From Nocardia amamiensis NBRC 102102 (GTDB lineage: Bacteria > Actinomycetota > Actinomycetes > Mycobacteriales > Mycobacteriaceae): a DNA stretch of 32,488 nt. Position numbers and translations under genes: made by a program. This document shows positions 1 to 8,877 of the stretch, piece by piece. The DNA lies in the NCBI RefSeq assembly GCF_001612745.1, contig NZ_BDBA01000151.1:1-32488 (forward strand). The letters are read 5' to 3'. The notes under the pieces were generated by a model. That model had not been told where the DNA came from, did not search any database, and saw only the letters and a list, made by a program, of their open reading frames with translations. How positions within the stretch are numbered: position 1 is the stretch's first letter; each line of letters opens with the position of its first letter.

Positions 1-211
1 GGCCGCCGCGCCGCGGTGCGGGCGGTGGCGGCGCCGGGGGCTCGTCGTCGTCATCTACGTAGCGTGGGATGACGGCGGTGTCGTCGTCGTAGTCGTCATA
101 GTCGTACGTGTCGTCCTCGTGCGCGGCCCAAGCCTCGTCGTCTCTGCGGTAACGCCGATCAGCTTCGCGCTGTCGGAACAGTTCCTCGGCCCGCGCCCAC
201 CGATCCGTCAT
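1..211 (-). CDS. mltG: Endolytic murein transglycosylase MltG, N-terminal fragment
   Basis: About 70 codons are visible, starting at an ATG that overlaps the ruvX stop codon in an ATGA junction; the rest lies beyond the left edge. The visible part is the cytoplasmic, disordered N-terminus. It begins MTDRWARAEELFRQREADRR, then becomes very acidic with Asp/Tyr runs (YDYDDYDDD, residues about 40-48), then proline-rich, ending in a basic stretch. No YceG-like catalytic domain or membrane helix is in the window. The identification rests on position: in mycobacteria and nocardiae the gene after alaS and ruvX is the YceG-like protein Rv2553c (MltG), which cleaves nascent peptidoglycan at the membrane and carries a long acidic N-terminal extension. 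Its identity is an inference from gene order plus this composition. Confidence 0.7.
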   Translation of the reverse strand, partial: MTDRWARAEELFRQREADRRYRRDDEAWAAHEDDTYDYDDYDDDTAVIPRYVDDDDEPPAPPPPAPRRGG

Positions 212-774
212 GCATCGTCTCCGGACGACGCGGAACGTCCCGTTTCCACCGACCTCAACACCGCACTCCGTTCGTCCAACCATCCTTGCAGGATCGACAC
301 GGCCGCCGCCTGATCGATCACCTGCCGCTGGCCACGCGCGCGAACTCCACTGTCCCGCAATGCACGTGCAGCAGTCACCGTAGTCAAACGTTCGTCGGAA
401 AGCCGGACCGGTACCGGCGCGACGGCAGCCCGCAATCGCTCAGCGAATGCGGTGGCCAGCGTAGCGGCAGTGCCCTTCTCCCCGCGCAATGTTCGCGGTA
501 ATCCCACGATGACCTCGACGGCCTCATACTCCCGCACAATTTCGGCAATTCTTCCGATATCGGGTGCGGGGGCCTCGCGGTGCCGCTGTTTCGCCCGCGG
601 CACGGTCTCCACCGGCGTGGCGAGAATGCCGTCGGGATCGCACGCCGCGACCCCGATCCGGACACTGCCGACGTCGACACCGATTCGTCTGCCCCGACCG
701 GGATCGGTGGCAGGATGCGGACGGTCGGCGCCGCGGCGCGCCGACCCCTGCGGTTCTCCGGGGTCGCCCATCAC
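208..774 (-). CDS. ruvX: Holliday-junction-resolvase-like protein RuvX (YqgF)
   Basis: A protein of 187-188 residues of the RNase H-like YqgF/RuvX family, implicated in 16S rRNA precursor processing and in Holliday junction resolution. After a basic 30-residue N-terminal tail the core starts with RIGVDVGSVRIGVAACDPDG, carrying the first catalytic Asp. It continues through VIVGLPRTLRGEKG, the SDERLTTV segment with the conserved Glu, and the C-terminal DQAAAVSILQGWLD with the last acidic residue, so the active site looks intact. The start is ambiguous: GTG at 774 gives a 4-nt GTGA overlap with the alaS stop, while ATG at 771 gives a TGATG overlap. Either way the gene is translationally coupled to alaS, and it is coupled again to mltG downstream. 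The order alaS-ruvX-mltG is conserved in Actinobacteria. Confidence 0.93.
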   Translation of the reverse strand: MMGDPGEPQGSARRGADRPHPATDPGRGRRIGVDVGSVRIGVAACDPDGILATPVETVPRAKQRHREAPAPDIGRIAEIVREYEAVEVIVGLPRTLRGEKGTAATLATAFAERLRAAVAPVPVRLSDERLTTVTAARALRDSGVRARGQRQVIDQAAAVSILQGWLDERSAVLRSVETGRSASSGDDA

Positions 775-3440
775 CCGGCTAGTTCGGCCACCCGCGCGCG
801 GACCGCGGCCAGGCCCGCCGGAATACCGGCGGGATCCGATCCGGCGCCCTGGGCCATCTCCGGCTTGCCGCCGCCCCGTCCAGCGATGCTCGGGCCGAAG
901 CTGCCGACCAGATCTCCGGCCTTGATGCCGAGCTCCTGGGCGGGCTTGTTCACGGCGACCACGAACGGCACCTTGCCGTCGGTGTTGCCGAGCAGCACCA
1001 CGACCGCGGGGTCACTACCGAACCGGCCGCGGATATCGGTGGCCAGCGTCCGCAGATCCCCTGCGGGCACCCCTTCCGGCGCGGCCACGGCGACCAGCAG
1101 CAGGCGACCCATCCGCTCGGCCTCGTCGGCGAACTTGCCCGCCGAGGAGAGCACCGCGGCCATCTTGGTGCGTTCGAGCTCCTTCTCGGCCGCCTTGAGC
1201 CGTTCAACCAGCTGCTCGACGCGCCCGGGCACCTCTTCCGAGGGCACCTTCAGCGCGGAGGCGACACCGGCCAGCAGCGCACGCTCCTTGGCCAGGTACT
1301 TGTAGGAGTCCAGGCCCACGAACGCCTCGACACGGCGCACGCCGGAGCCGACCGACGACTCGCCGAGGACGGTGATCGGGCCGATCTGCGAGGAATGCTG
1401 CACGTGCGTGCCGCCGCACAGCTCCATGGAGAACGGGCCACCGATCTCCACCACGCGGACCTCGCTGCCGTAGTTCTCGCCGAACAGGGCGAGCGCGCCC
1501 ATCTGCTTGGCTTTCGGCAGGTCGGTCACGAAGGTGTTCACCGGGAAGTCGGCGCCGACCGCATCGTTGGACACCGCCTCGATGTCGGCCTTCTGGTGTT
1601 CGGACAACTGGCCCTGCCAGTTGAAGTCGAAGCGCAAGTAGCCCGGCTTGTTCAGCGAGCCCGCCTGCACCGCGTTCGGGCCGAGCACCTGCCGCAGCGC
1701 GGCGTGCACCATGTGCGTGCCCGAGTGGCCCTGCGTGGCTCCGCGCCGCCAGGCCGGATCGGCCTGCGCGAGGACGACATCGCCCTCGGTGATCTGACCG
1801 TGTTCCACCGTGGTCTTGTGCACCCACAGCTTCTTGGCGATCTTCTGCACGTCGTTCACCCGCAGCTTCAGACCCGAGGACGTGGTGATGCTGCCGCGGT
1901 CGGCGATCTGGCCACCGGACTCGGCGTAGAGCGGGCTGCGGTCCAGGATCACCTCGACGTCCTGGCCCGCGGTCGCGGCCGGCACCCGTACGCCGTCGGC
2001 GATCAAGGCCAGCACGGTGGCTTCGGAGGTCAGCTCGTCGAAACCGGTGAACTCGGTGGCGCCGCGGTCGACCAGCTCCTTGTAGATGGTGAGGTCCGCG
2101 TGCGCATGCTTGCGCGCCTGGGCGTCCTCCTTGGCGCGCTGGCGCTGCTCGGCCATGAGCGAGCGGAAGCCCTCCTCGTCGACCGACAGTCCGGCCTCGG
2201 CGGCCATCTCCAGGGTCAGATCGATGGGGAAGCCGTAGGTGTCGTGCAGGGTGAACGCGTCCGACCCGGCGATCGTCGTGCCACCCTTGGACCGCACGGC
2301 GGCGGCGGTGTTGTCGAACAGGGTGGAACCGGTGTTCAGTGTCTTGAGGAACGCCGTCTCCTCGCCCACAGCGACGTTCTCGATGCGGCGGAAGTCGGTG
2401 GCCAGCTCCGGGTAGGAGGGGGCCATGAGATCGCTCACGACCTTCATGAACTCGCCCATCACCGGCTTCTCGGCGCCGAGCAGCCGGGCCGAGCGCACGA
2501 TGCGGCGCAGCAGGCGGCGCAGCACATAGCCGCGGCCGTCGTTGCCCGGGTTGACGCCGTCGGAGATCAGCATCGCGGCGGTGCGGGCGTGGTCGGCGAT
2601 CACGCGGAAGCGGACGTCGTCCTCGTGCCGCACGCCGTAGGAGCGGCCGGTCAGCTCCTCGGCCTTGTCGATGATCGGGCGCAGCAGGTCGGTCTCGTAG
2701 ACGTTGTCCACACCCTGCAGCAGCAAAGCGATCCGCTCGACACCCATACCGGTGTCGATGTTCTTCTTCGGCAGCGACCCGACCGGCGGGTGCCCCAGTT
2801 TCGGGCTCAACTCGCCGCGGATGTCCTGCATGAAGACGAGATTCCAGATCTCGAGGTAACGGTCCTCGTCGGCGACCGGGCCGCCGTCGCGGCCGTGCTC
2901 GGGCCCACGGTCGTAGTAGATCTCCGAGCAGGGACCGCCCGGGCCGGGCACGCCCATGTCCCAGTAGTTGTCCTTGCCGTCCCGGAACTGGATGCGCTCC
3001 TCGGGAATGCCCGCGACCCGCTTCCAGATCTCGGCCGCCTCCGGGTCGTCCTGGTACACGGTCACCCAGATGCGCTCGGGATCGAATCCGTAACCGCCTT
3101 CGTCCTGCGGCTTGGAGATCAGCTCCCAGGCGAGGGTGATCGCCCCCTCCTTGAAGTAGTCACCGAAGGAGAAATTCCCCGCCATCTGGAAGAACGTATT
3201 GTGCCGCGTCGTGACGCCGACCTCTTCGATGTCGCCGGTGCGCACGCATTTCTGCACGCTGGTCGCCCGCGGGTAGGGCGGCGCCTCCTGACCCAGGAAG
3301 TACGGCTTGAACTGGACCATGCCTGCGTTGACGAACAGCAGGTTCGGGTCGGCCAGGATCAGCGAGGCACTCGGCACCTCGGTATGGCCGGCACGGAGGA
3401 AATGGTCCAGAAAACGCCGTCGGATCTCGTGGGTCTGCAC
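771..3440 (-). CDS. alaS: Alanyl-tRNA synthetase
   Basis: Class II synthetase that charges tRNA-Ala with alanine; 889 residues from the chosen GTG start, normal for the family. The N-terminus QTHEIRRRFLDHFLRAGHTEVPS is the usual beginning of the aminoacylation domain. The editing domain shows the zinc-type motif pair HSGTH (in GHSGTHMVHAAL) and CGGTH (in LCGGTHVQ), used to hydrolyse Ser- and Gly-tRNA-Ala. The C-terminal glycine-rich GRGGGKPEMAQGAG belongs to the C-Ala domain. The frame stays open 63 nt further upstream, but that extension lacks family similarity. No good Shine-Dalgarno precedes the GTG, while a TAGGCT -10-like hexamer ends 9 nt upstream of it, so a leaderless transcript is plausible. 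It heads the alaS-ruvX-mltG operon. Confidence 0.97.
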   Translation of the reverse strand: MQTHEIRRRFLDHFLRAGHTEVPSASLILADPNLLFVNAGMVQFKPYFLGQEAPPYPRATSVQKCVRTGDIEEVGVTTRHNTFFQMAGNFSFGDYFKEGAITLAWELISKPQDEGGYGFDPERIWVTVYQDDPEAAEIWKRVAGIPEERIQFRDGKDNYWDMGVPGPGGPCSEIYYDRGPEHGRDGGPVADEDRYLEIWNLVFMQDIRGELSPKLGHPPVGSLPKKNIDTGMGVERIALLLQGVDNVYETDLLRPIIDKAEELTGRSYGVRHEDDVRFRVIADHARTAAMLISDGVNPGNDGRGYVLRRLLRRIVRSARLLGAEKPVMGEFMKVVSDLMAPSYPELATDFRRIENVAVGEETAFLKTLNTGSTLFDNTAAAVRSKGGTTIAGSDAFTLHDTYGFPIDLTLEMAAEAGLSVDEEGFRSLMAEQRQRAKEDAQARKHAHADLTIYKELVDRGATEFTGFDELTSEATVLALIADGVRVPAATAGQDVEVILDRSPLYAESGGQIADRGSITTSSGLKLRVNDVQKIAKKLWVHKTTVEHGQITEGDVVLAQADPAWRRGATQGHSGTHMVHAALRQVLGPNAVQAGSLNKPGYLRFDFNWQGQLSEHQKADIEAVSNDAVGADFPVNTFVTDLPKAKQMGALALFGENYGSEVRVVEIGGPFSMELCGGTHVQHSSQIGPITVLGESSVGSGVRRVEAFVGLDSYKYLAKERALLAGVASALKVPSEEVPGRVEQLVERLKAAEKELERTKMAAVLSSAGKFADEAERMGRLLLVAVAAPEGVPAGDLRTLATDIRGRFGSDPAVVVLLGNTDGKVPFVVAVNKPAQELGIKAGDLVGSFGPSIAGRGGGKPEMAQGAGSDPAGIPAGLAAVRARVAELAG

Positions 3441-3448
3441 AGATATCC

Positions 3449-3454
3449 AGCCTA
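3449..3454 (-). promoter_or_regulatory. Candidate -10 element of alaS (leaderless)
   Basis: On the minus strand the hexamer reads TAGGCT, matching the actinobacterial TANNNT. Its last base lies 9 nt before the first base of the alaS GTG, so transcription would begin at or within 1-2 nt of the start codon. No convincing -35 is seen. Inference from spacing only. Confidence 0.35.
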
Positions 3455-3509
3455 CCGGTGCCATGCACGCGAATATCCATCGACCGGCATGCCGCGCCCC
3501 CACGACCGG

Positions 3510-4085
3510 TCAGTGCACCCAGCCCTGCAACGGCTCGGTATCGAAGGAGACCCCGACCGGATCGGGCAAGTCGAGCGTCTTGCCGAACTTATACCGAATG
3601 GTACTGGTGTACACGCCGTCCTCAGGCTGGCTGAACACGACGGACTCGCCGCTATCCCGGTCGATCAGCAGGTACACGGGTATGCCCGCTTCAGCGTATG
3701 CGGCCGGTTTCTCGACGCGATCGCGCCGATCGGTGTCCCGATCGTAGGACGTGACCTCGACAACCAGCAGTATCGGCGCTGGATCGACCCAGTTTCCTTG
3801 TCCGGTGAAGGATCCGTCGGGCGCCAGTACACCGTCGGCTCGAGCACGACCGTTGCGGTACCTCTCGACTTTCAGATCGACTTCCTGATACAGCCAGAGC
3901 TCGCCTCGGAGTGGGAGAAGCTGTCGCGCGATCCAGCGAACGATCTCGCAATGATCCCCATCCGGCACAGCCTTGACCCCCAGCTTCCCGTACAGAAACT
4001 CCAGCGTTACCGTCTCACCCGAATGGCGGGCAAGATGCTCGAACTCCTCGACCAGCATTTGGGGTCGCTCCACCATGGCCGTCAC
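3510..4085 (-). CDS. Uma2-family (DUF820) PD-(D/E)XK nuclease-like protein
   Basis: A 191-residue protein with the Uma2/DUF820 layout, a restriction-endonuclease-like fold of largely unknown biological role that is abundant in cyanobacteria and some actinomycetes. The acidic site appears intact: an Asp in RARADGVLAPDG, then VVEVTS supplying the Glu, then KPAAYAEAGIPVYLLID with the conserved Lys. The GTG start was chosen because GGGAGG sits 5 nt upstream; ATG at 4076 and an upstream start at 4124 are poorer. It stands alone between alaS and rarA, where the mycobacterial order has no such gene, so it looks like an accessory insertion into a core region. No toxin, methylase or transposase partner adjoins it, so no function can be assigned. 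Confidence 0.85.
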   Translation of the reverse strand: MTAMVERPQMLVEEFEHLARHSGETVTLEFLYGKLGVKAVPDGDHCEIVRWIARQLLPLRGELWLYQEVDLKVERYRNGRARADGVLAPDGSFTGQGNWVDPAPILLVVEVTSYDRDTDRRDRVEKPAAYAEAGIPVYLLIDRDSGESVVFSQPEDGVYTSTIRYKFGKTLDLPDPVGVSFDTEPLQGWVH

Positions 4086-4161
4086 CAGGTCCTCCCGTTC
4101 TGCTCGGCCGGACGGTGAATACACCGATGATGCAACCGTACGCTACTCGTCGGACATTCCC

Positions 4162-4183
4162 GACCCGGCTTGTCCCGCGGGTC
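4162..4183 (-). terminator. Hairpin downstream of rarA
   Basis: Perfect 6-bp stem GACCCG/CGGGTC with a 10-nt loop, starting about 40 nt past the rarA stop in the direction of transcription and before the Uma2 gene. There is no T tract, as is usual for GC-rich actinobacterial terminators. Modest support. Confidence 0.4.
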
Positions 4184-4219
4184 AGTCGTATTCGGTGACG
4201 CCCGCCGGGTCCCACGGTC

Positions 4220-5566
4220 TCAGGTATCCCGGACGATTCGGCGAAGTTTCTGAACGCGGGGGCCGATCTCGCGTTCATGGCCGTGGTCGGTCGGGTGGTA
4301 GTAGTCGACGCCGACCAGTTCGTCGGGCGGGTACTGCTGGGGCAGCACGCCGTCCTTGTCGTCGTGTGGGTATCGGTAGCCCTGCGCGTTGCCCAGCGCG
4401 GCCGCGCCCGTGTAGTGGCCGTCGCGCAGGTGTGGTGGGACCGCGCCCGCCTTCCCAGCCGTGACGTCGGCCATGGCCGCGCCGATCGCGGCGACGACGG
4501 CGCCGGACTTCGGCGCGGTCGCCAGGTGGATCGTCGCCTGAGCCAGCGCGAGTCGGCCCTCGGGCAGCCCGACCAGCTGCACCACCTGCGCGGCGGCGGT
4601 GGCCGTCTGTAGCGCCATCGGATCGGCCATGCCGATGTCCTCGCTCGCGTGGATCATCAGCCTGCGCGCGATGAAACGCGGGTCCTCGCCGGCGCTCAGC
4701 ATCCTGGCGAGGTAGTGCAGCGCGGCATCGACATCCGAGCCGCGGATGGACTTGATGAACGCGCTGATCACGTCGTAATGCTGGTCACCTGCCCGGTCGT
4801 AGCGGACCGCGGCCTTGTCCACACTGGCCTCGACCAGGTCCACGTCGACGGTGCCGTCGAGCGAGGATTCGGCCGAGGCTTCCAGCGCGGTCAGCGCCCG
4901 CCGGGCGTCACCGCCCGCGACCCGGACGATGTGGTCCAGGGCGGCATCGGTAACGGTGTACTGGCCGTCGAGCCCGCGCGGGTCGCTGATCGCGCGGGTG
5001 AGCACCACGCGGATATCGGCTTCGGTGAGCGAGCGCAGCTGCAGCACCAACGAGCGGGACAGCAGCGGCGACACCACCGAGAACGACGGATTCTCCGTGG
5101 TCGCGCCGACCAGAAGGACGATCCGGTTCTCCACCGCGGCGAGCAGCGCGTCCTGCTGGGTCTTGGAGAAACGGTGCACTTCATCGATGAACAGCACGGT
5201 CTGCTCGCCCGCCGACAACCTGCGACGTGCCAGATCGATGACCGCGCGAACCTCCTTGACGCCCGCCGAGAGCGCCGACAGCGCCTCGAAACGACGGCCT
5301 GTCGCCTGGGAGATGAGCGCGGCGAGGGTGGTTTTCCCGGTGCCGGGCGGGCCGTACAGCAGCACCGACGCCGCGCCGGAGCCCTCGATCAGCCTGCGCA
5401 GTGGCGAGCCGGGACCGAGCAGATGCTGCTGTCCGACAACTTCCTCCAGTGTGGCGGGACGCATGCGGACCGCCAGCGGCGCACCCGCGTCCCTGCGCAC
5501 CACCGCGTCGATCGAGCGCTCCGGAGGCGCCGCGGCCCCGGGCACGTCGAACAAGCCTTCGCTCAC
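4220..5566 (-). CDS. rarA: Replication-associated recombination protein A (AAA+ ATPase)
   Basis: 448 residues, the usual length of RarA/MgsA, a clamp-loader-like AAA+ ATPase acting at stalled replication forks and single-stranded DNA gaps. The Walker A GPPGTGKTT is at residues 72-80, the Walker B FIDEVHRF at about 126-133, sensor 1 in VGATTENPSF, and sensor 2 in GGDARRALTALE. The C-terminal tetramerisation part contains ARRLMIHASEDIGMADP and the typical ending with HYTGAAALGNAQGYRYPHD and QQYPPDEL. The N-terminal LFDVPG segment resembles the SSB- or clamp-contacting end of the family. The start is GTG. The orthologue in M. tuberculosis is Rv2559c. It is transcribed alone, divergently from the phosphatase gene at 5790. 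Confidence 0.96.
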   Translation of the reverse strand: MSEGLFDVPGAAAPPERSIDAVVRRDAGAPLAVRMRPATLEEVVGQQHLLGPGSPLRRLIEGSGAASVLLYGPPGTGKTTLAALISQATGRRFEALSALSAGVKEVRAVIDLARRRLSAGEQTVLFIDEVHRFSKTQQDALLAAVENRIVLLVGATTENPSFSVVSPLLSRSLVLQLRSLTEADIRVVLTRAISDPRGLDGQYTVTDAALDHIVRVAGGDARRALTALEASAESSLDGTVDVDLVEASVDKAAVRYDRAGDQHYDVISAFIKSIRGSDVDAALHYLARMLSAGEDPRFIARRLMIHASEDIGMADPMALQTATAAAQVVQLVGLPEGRLALAQATIHLATAPKSGAVVAAIGAAMADVTAGKAGAVPPHLRDGHYTGAAALGNAQGYRYPHDDKDGVLPQQYPPDELVGVDYYHPTDHGHEREIGPRVQKLRRIVRDT

Positions 5567-5789
5567 GACTGCGCCTCGCTGACGCTCGGCTCCGTCGTGC
5601 GCGAAGGCGCGCTGTGCCCACGGTTCACTCGCTGATGCTCCCTCACGAAAAATACGTTACCGAGCCAGACCGACAGCACCGCATGCCCTTCCTGAGCAGC
5701 ACGGTGGCTCGAGCGGCCGTGCGGGGTCCGGCCTCCGCACCGCCGGGCCGAGTTGCGTCCCGCCGGTCCTTCGGATGTGATCAACACCC

Positions 5790-7445
5790 GTGACTGAAAA
5801 CGTGCACGTTTCAGATCCCGCGGCCCCCGGGGGTTTCGCTCGCCGAACCCTGCTGCGAGGTGGTGCGGCGGCAGCCACCGCCACGGCGGTGTTCGGCGCC
5901 GGACGCGCGGGCGCGCAGACACCGGTCTTCCGGCACGGCGTGGCCTCGGGCGATCCGCTCCCCGACGGCGTGATCATCTGGACCCGGGTCACCGTCTCCG
6001 ACGCCGCGACGCCCGGCTCCGGCCTCGGCGCACCGGCGAGCGTGCGCTGGGAGATTGCCGCGGACGACGGGTTCGCTTGGGTCACCGCCTCCGGCACCGT
6101 GACGGCGACCGCGGACTCCGATCACACTGTCAAGATCGACGTGTCGGGTCTCGCGCCGGGGGCCGAGTACTTCTACCGCTTCAGCGCGCTCGGCGAGGCC
6201 TCGCCGATCGGCCGTACGAAGACCGCGCCCGCCGCCGCAGATTCCCCGGAGCGCCTCCGGCTCGGTGTGGTCTCGTGCTCGAACTGGGAAGCCGGATACT
6301 TCGGCGCCTACCGTCATCTGGCCGCGCGTTCCGACTTGGACGCGATCGTGCACCTGGGCGATTACATCTACGAGTACGGCCAGGGTAAGTACGGCGGCCG
6401 CGACGGCGCGGTGCGACAGCACGAACCGGCCGGCGAAATCGTCAGCCTGGCCGACTACCGCATCCGTCATGCGCAGTACAAGACCGATCCCGATCTGCTC
6501 GACCTGCACGCGGCGCTGCCGTTCGTCTGCACCTGGGACGACCACGAGTCGGCGGACAACTCCTGGTCCGGCGGCGCGAACAACCACGATCCCGGGACCG
6601 AAGGCAGCTGGGCGGACCGGCGAGTCGCGTCCATGCAGGCCTACGTGGAATGGATGCCGGTCCGCGCCGCCGGTTCCGGGGCGCAGGTGCGCATCTACCG
6701 CAGGCTGCGCTTCGGCACCCTGGCCGAACTCGCCATGCTGGATTTGCGCAGCTATCGCGACCAGGAGGCGAAGCCGGGAGCGGGCTGGCGGGAAGCCGAC
6801 AACCCGGCGCGCACGCTCACCGGCAAGGCCCAGATGGAGTGGCTGACCGCGGGCCTGGCGTCGGCGCCGGTGCGGTGGAAGCTGGTCGGCAACTCGGTGA
6901 TGATCGCCCCGCTGATCTTCCCGCCGCTGGAACCGGCCACTACGGCGGCGATCACCAGCACCATGGGCATCCCGCAGTCCGGCCTGTCACCGAACGGCGA
7001 CCAGTGGGACGGCTACGCCGCCGATCGCGCGCGCCTGTTCCGGGCGATCATCGAGCAGCAGATCTCCGACGTGGTTTTCCTCACCGGCGACATCCATTCC
7101 TCATGGGCGGCGGACCTGCCCGTCGACGCGGCGAACTATCCGGGTGGCGCCACGGCCGGCGCCGAGTTCGTCGTGCCGTCGGTGACCTCGACCAGCATCG
7201 GCGACATGGTACGGGCGAACACCGCGCCGGTCGCCGAATCGATCAAGTCGGTCAACCACCATCTGCGCTATGCCGAACTGGATTCGCACGGCTACGGCGT
7301 GCTGGAGGTCACCGCGGACAACGCACAGATGGACTGGTACTACCTGCTGAACGTGTCCGACCCGAATTCCGCTGTGCGCCATGGCGCTTCGTTCGCCGTC
7401 CGCTCCGGCGGCCGGATCGAGCCGCGGCAGATCCCGCTCATCTGA
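5790..7445 (+). CDS. phoD: PhoD-type alkaline phosphatase/phosphodiesterase, Tat-exported
   Basis: 551 residues of the PhoD family, secreted metal-dependent (Ca/Fe) phosphomono- and diesterases used in phosphate scavenging. The N-terminus has a Tat signal: ARRTLLRGG at residues 17-25, an alanine-rich hydrophobic stretch, and a likely AGA-Q cleavage near residue 43. Next is the PhoD N-terminal beta domain (FRHGVASGDPLPDGVIIWTRV). The catalytic domain has VSCSN, HLGDYIYEYG, CTWDDHESADNSW and FLTGDIHSSWAAD, which hold the metal-binding Asp, Asn and His residues. The start is GTG; no strong Shine-Dalgarno is visible, and a second in-frame GTG lies 12 nt on. The gene is monocistronic, ending at a bidirectional hairpin shared with the convergent gene. 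No Pho box was recognised. Confidence 0.92.
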   Translation: MTENVHVSDPAAPGGFARRTLLRGGAAAATATAVFGAGRAGAQTPVFRHGVASGDPLPDGVIIWTRVTVSDAATPGSGLGAPASVRWEIAADDGFAWVTASGTVTATADSDHTVKIDVSGLAPGAEYFYRFSALGEASPIGRTKTAPAAADSPERLRLGVVSCSNWEAGYFGAYRHLAARSDLDAIVHLGDYIYEYGQGKYGGRDGAVRQHEPAGEIVSLADYRIRHAQYKTDPDLLDLHAALPFVCTWDDHESADNSWSGGANNHDPGTEGSWADRRVASMQAYVEWMPVRAAGSGAQVRIYRRLRFGTLAELAMLDLRSYRDQEAKPGAGWREADNPARTLTGKAQMEWLTAGLASAPVRWKLVGNSVMIAPLIFPPLEPATTAAITSTMGIPQSGLSPNGDQWDGYAADRARLFRAIIEQQISDVVFLTGDIHSSWAADLPVDAANYPGGATAGAEFVVPSVTSTSIGDMVRANTAPVAESIKSVNHHLRYAELDSHGYGVLEVTADNAQMDWYYLLNVSDPNSAVRHGASFAVRSGGRIEPRQIPLI

Positions 7446-7453
7446 CACAGGCA

Positions 7454-7479
7454 GCCCTGCGGCTCGACAACCGCGGGGC
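7454..7479. terminator. Bidirectional terminator between convergent genes
   Basis: A 9-bp stem with one G-T wobble (GCCCTGCGG/CCGCGGGGC) and an 8-nt loop lies between the phoD stop at 7445 and the stop of the minus-strand gene at 7518. A second small stem CTCGCC/GGCGAG follows immediately. Confidence 0.6.
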
Positions 7480-7517
7480 CTCGCCATTGCGGCGAGTGCT
7501 GTACGGCTGGCGGAGAC

Positions 7518-8687
7518 CTACTCCGACCAGCGCTCTTCCAGCCTCGCCGAGACGTCCTCGGCGAAGTCGCCGACGATGTCGTCGCCCGTGCACCTGGCGT
7601 CCTCGGCGAGCGCGGCCCAGCGGTTGATCAGGGCCGCCGAGCGCGGCACCGACAGCCCGTGCTCCCTGGCGGCCGCGATGCGCGTGTGATCGGCGGGCAG
7701 GAACCAGTAGGTGGACAGCCATACCCAGATCAGCCGGGCTTCGAGGATGCGCTCGGCGAGCAGGTCGTCGTCGGCCAGCGCGGGCCACACGCCCACCACC
7801 TCGGCGCGCCATGCCTCGACCATCTGCCCGGCGCGTTCGCGGGAGAGTTCGACATCACACAGGCAGCCGGGGAAGGACACCAGCGCGTAGGCGATGTCCA
7901 GGGTGGCGTCGCGGAACCCGCCCCACTCGTAGTCGAGGAAGCGAGCGCCCTCCTCGTTCAAGATCACGTTGTCCGGGCACAGGTCCGACGGGCTGAACGC
8001 GCGGAAGCGGCCGGCGGAGTACAGGCGATTGCCGCGCACGATCCGCTCGGCGATCTCCCCGGGCACCTCGATGCCCAGTTCGCGCTGCAGCATGCCGGGC
8101 ACCTCGGCGATCGCCGTCTCGGCCTGCTGTGCGATGCCGTCCACCCGGTGCACCACCTCGACCCGGCGCAGCAGGGCGACGAAGTCCGCCTCGCGGCCGA
8201 CGGTGGCGGCGTGCATCCGGCCCAGAGCCTGCGCGAACGCCATCAAGGCGTTGCGGGCGGCCGGCTCGGCTCCGGACTGCAGCACGGCGGTGAGCAGGGA
8301 ATTCTCGCCCAGGTCGCTGAGGATCAGCAACCGGTCGGGAAGACTGTGGGCGACCAGGTACGCCCCCGGGCGCTGTTCCCGGCTGAGCGCGGTGGTGAAC
8401 TGATACGACACGGCCTCGCGCAGAAAGGCGGAGTCGATGCTGGCGACGCCGGGCGCCAGACCGCCGGTACGGCGATCCTGAGCGGACCCACGGACCTGCT
8501 TGACGATCAGGGTTCGCGGCAACGAGAAGGCGTTCTCCGCTACCCGCACACGTAGGACTGTCGTCCTACCACTACCGCTGAGTTCGATCGGATCGCTCAG
8601 CTTTACCGGAGCACCCATTCGCTTTGTGAGCAACTGTTGCGCTGCGGACACGACTTCGGCGGCGCGTTCGGCCAATAGTGCGGTCAT
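7518..8687 (-). CDS. Aminoglycoside-phosphotransferase-fold protein with altered catalytic loop
   Basis: 389 residues with the APH/choline-kinase-like fold. The N-lobe contains TTVLRVRVAE and the Lys of TLIVKQVRG, and the Brenner-type loop reads FSPSDLCPDNVIL followed by ARFLDYEWGGFRDATLDIAYALVSFPGC. The catalytic Asp235, Asn240 and the metal-binding Asp of LDYEW are present, but the His of the usual HGD motif is replaced by Pro233 (S-P-S-D). Many APH-like proteins act on small molecules other than antibiotics, so a resistance role should not be assumed; the substrate is unknown. The gene is monocistronic, convergent with phoD and divergent from the membrane protein at 8878. Confidence 0.8.
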   Translation of the reverse strand: MTALLAERAAEVVSAAQQLLTKRMGAPVKLSDPIELSGSGRTTVLRVRVAENAFSLPRTLIVKQVRGSAQDRRTGGLAPGVASIDSAFLREAVSYQFTTALSREQRPGAYLVAHSLPDRLLILSDLGENSLLTAVLQSGAEPAARNALMAFAQALGRMHAATVGREADFVALLRRVEVVHRVDGIAQQAETAIAEVPGMLQRELGIEVPGEIAERIVRGNRLYSAGRFRAFSPSDLCPDNVILNEEGARFLDYEWGGFRDATLDIAYALVSFPGCLCDVELSRERAGQMVEAWRAEVVGVWPALADDDLLAERILEARLIWVWLSTYWFLPADHTRIAAAREHGLSVPRSAALINRWAALAEDARCTGDDIVGDFAEDVSARLEERWSE

Positions 8688-8877
8688 CGCCTCTCAAAGT
8701 ACTCGCATCGGGTCACTTCTAGCGAGCGGTTACACAACCTTTCCGTGTCGCCCGGCGTGTCTTCGGCAAGGTCGGAGGGCCGAGGCCGGTCGCTTGACAC
8801 CCTTACACCCGTCGGGTTTTCTCATCGTCAACTGCCCTGCGCCACATCGCAAACCAGTTGAGTGGAAAGGTCTCCGC

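Noticed and set aside
1395..4118. A 907-codon open frame on the plus strand opposite alaS
   Set aside because: It runs antisense to alaS and the Uma2 gene, has no ribosome site or recognisable domain, and its Arg/Gly/His/Val-rich composition is what a GC-rich antisense frame produces.
8794..8822. TTGACA as the promoter of the Rv2560-like gene
   Set aside because: A perfect -35 is present but at 17-nt spacing the -10 is only TTTTCT, so the promoter call is too weak to list.
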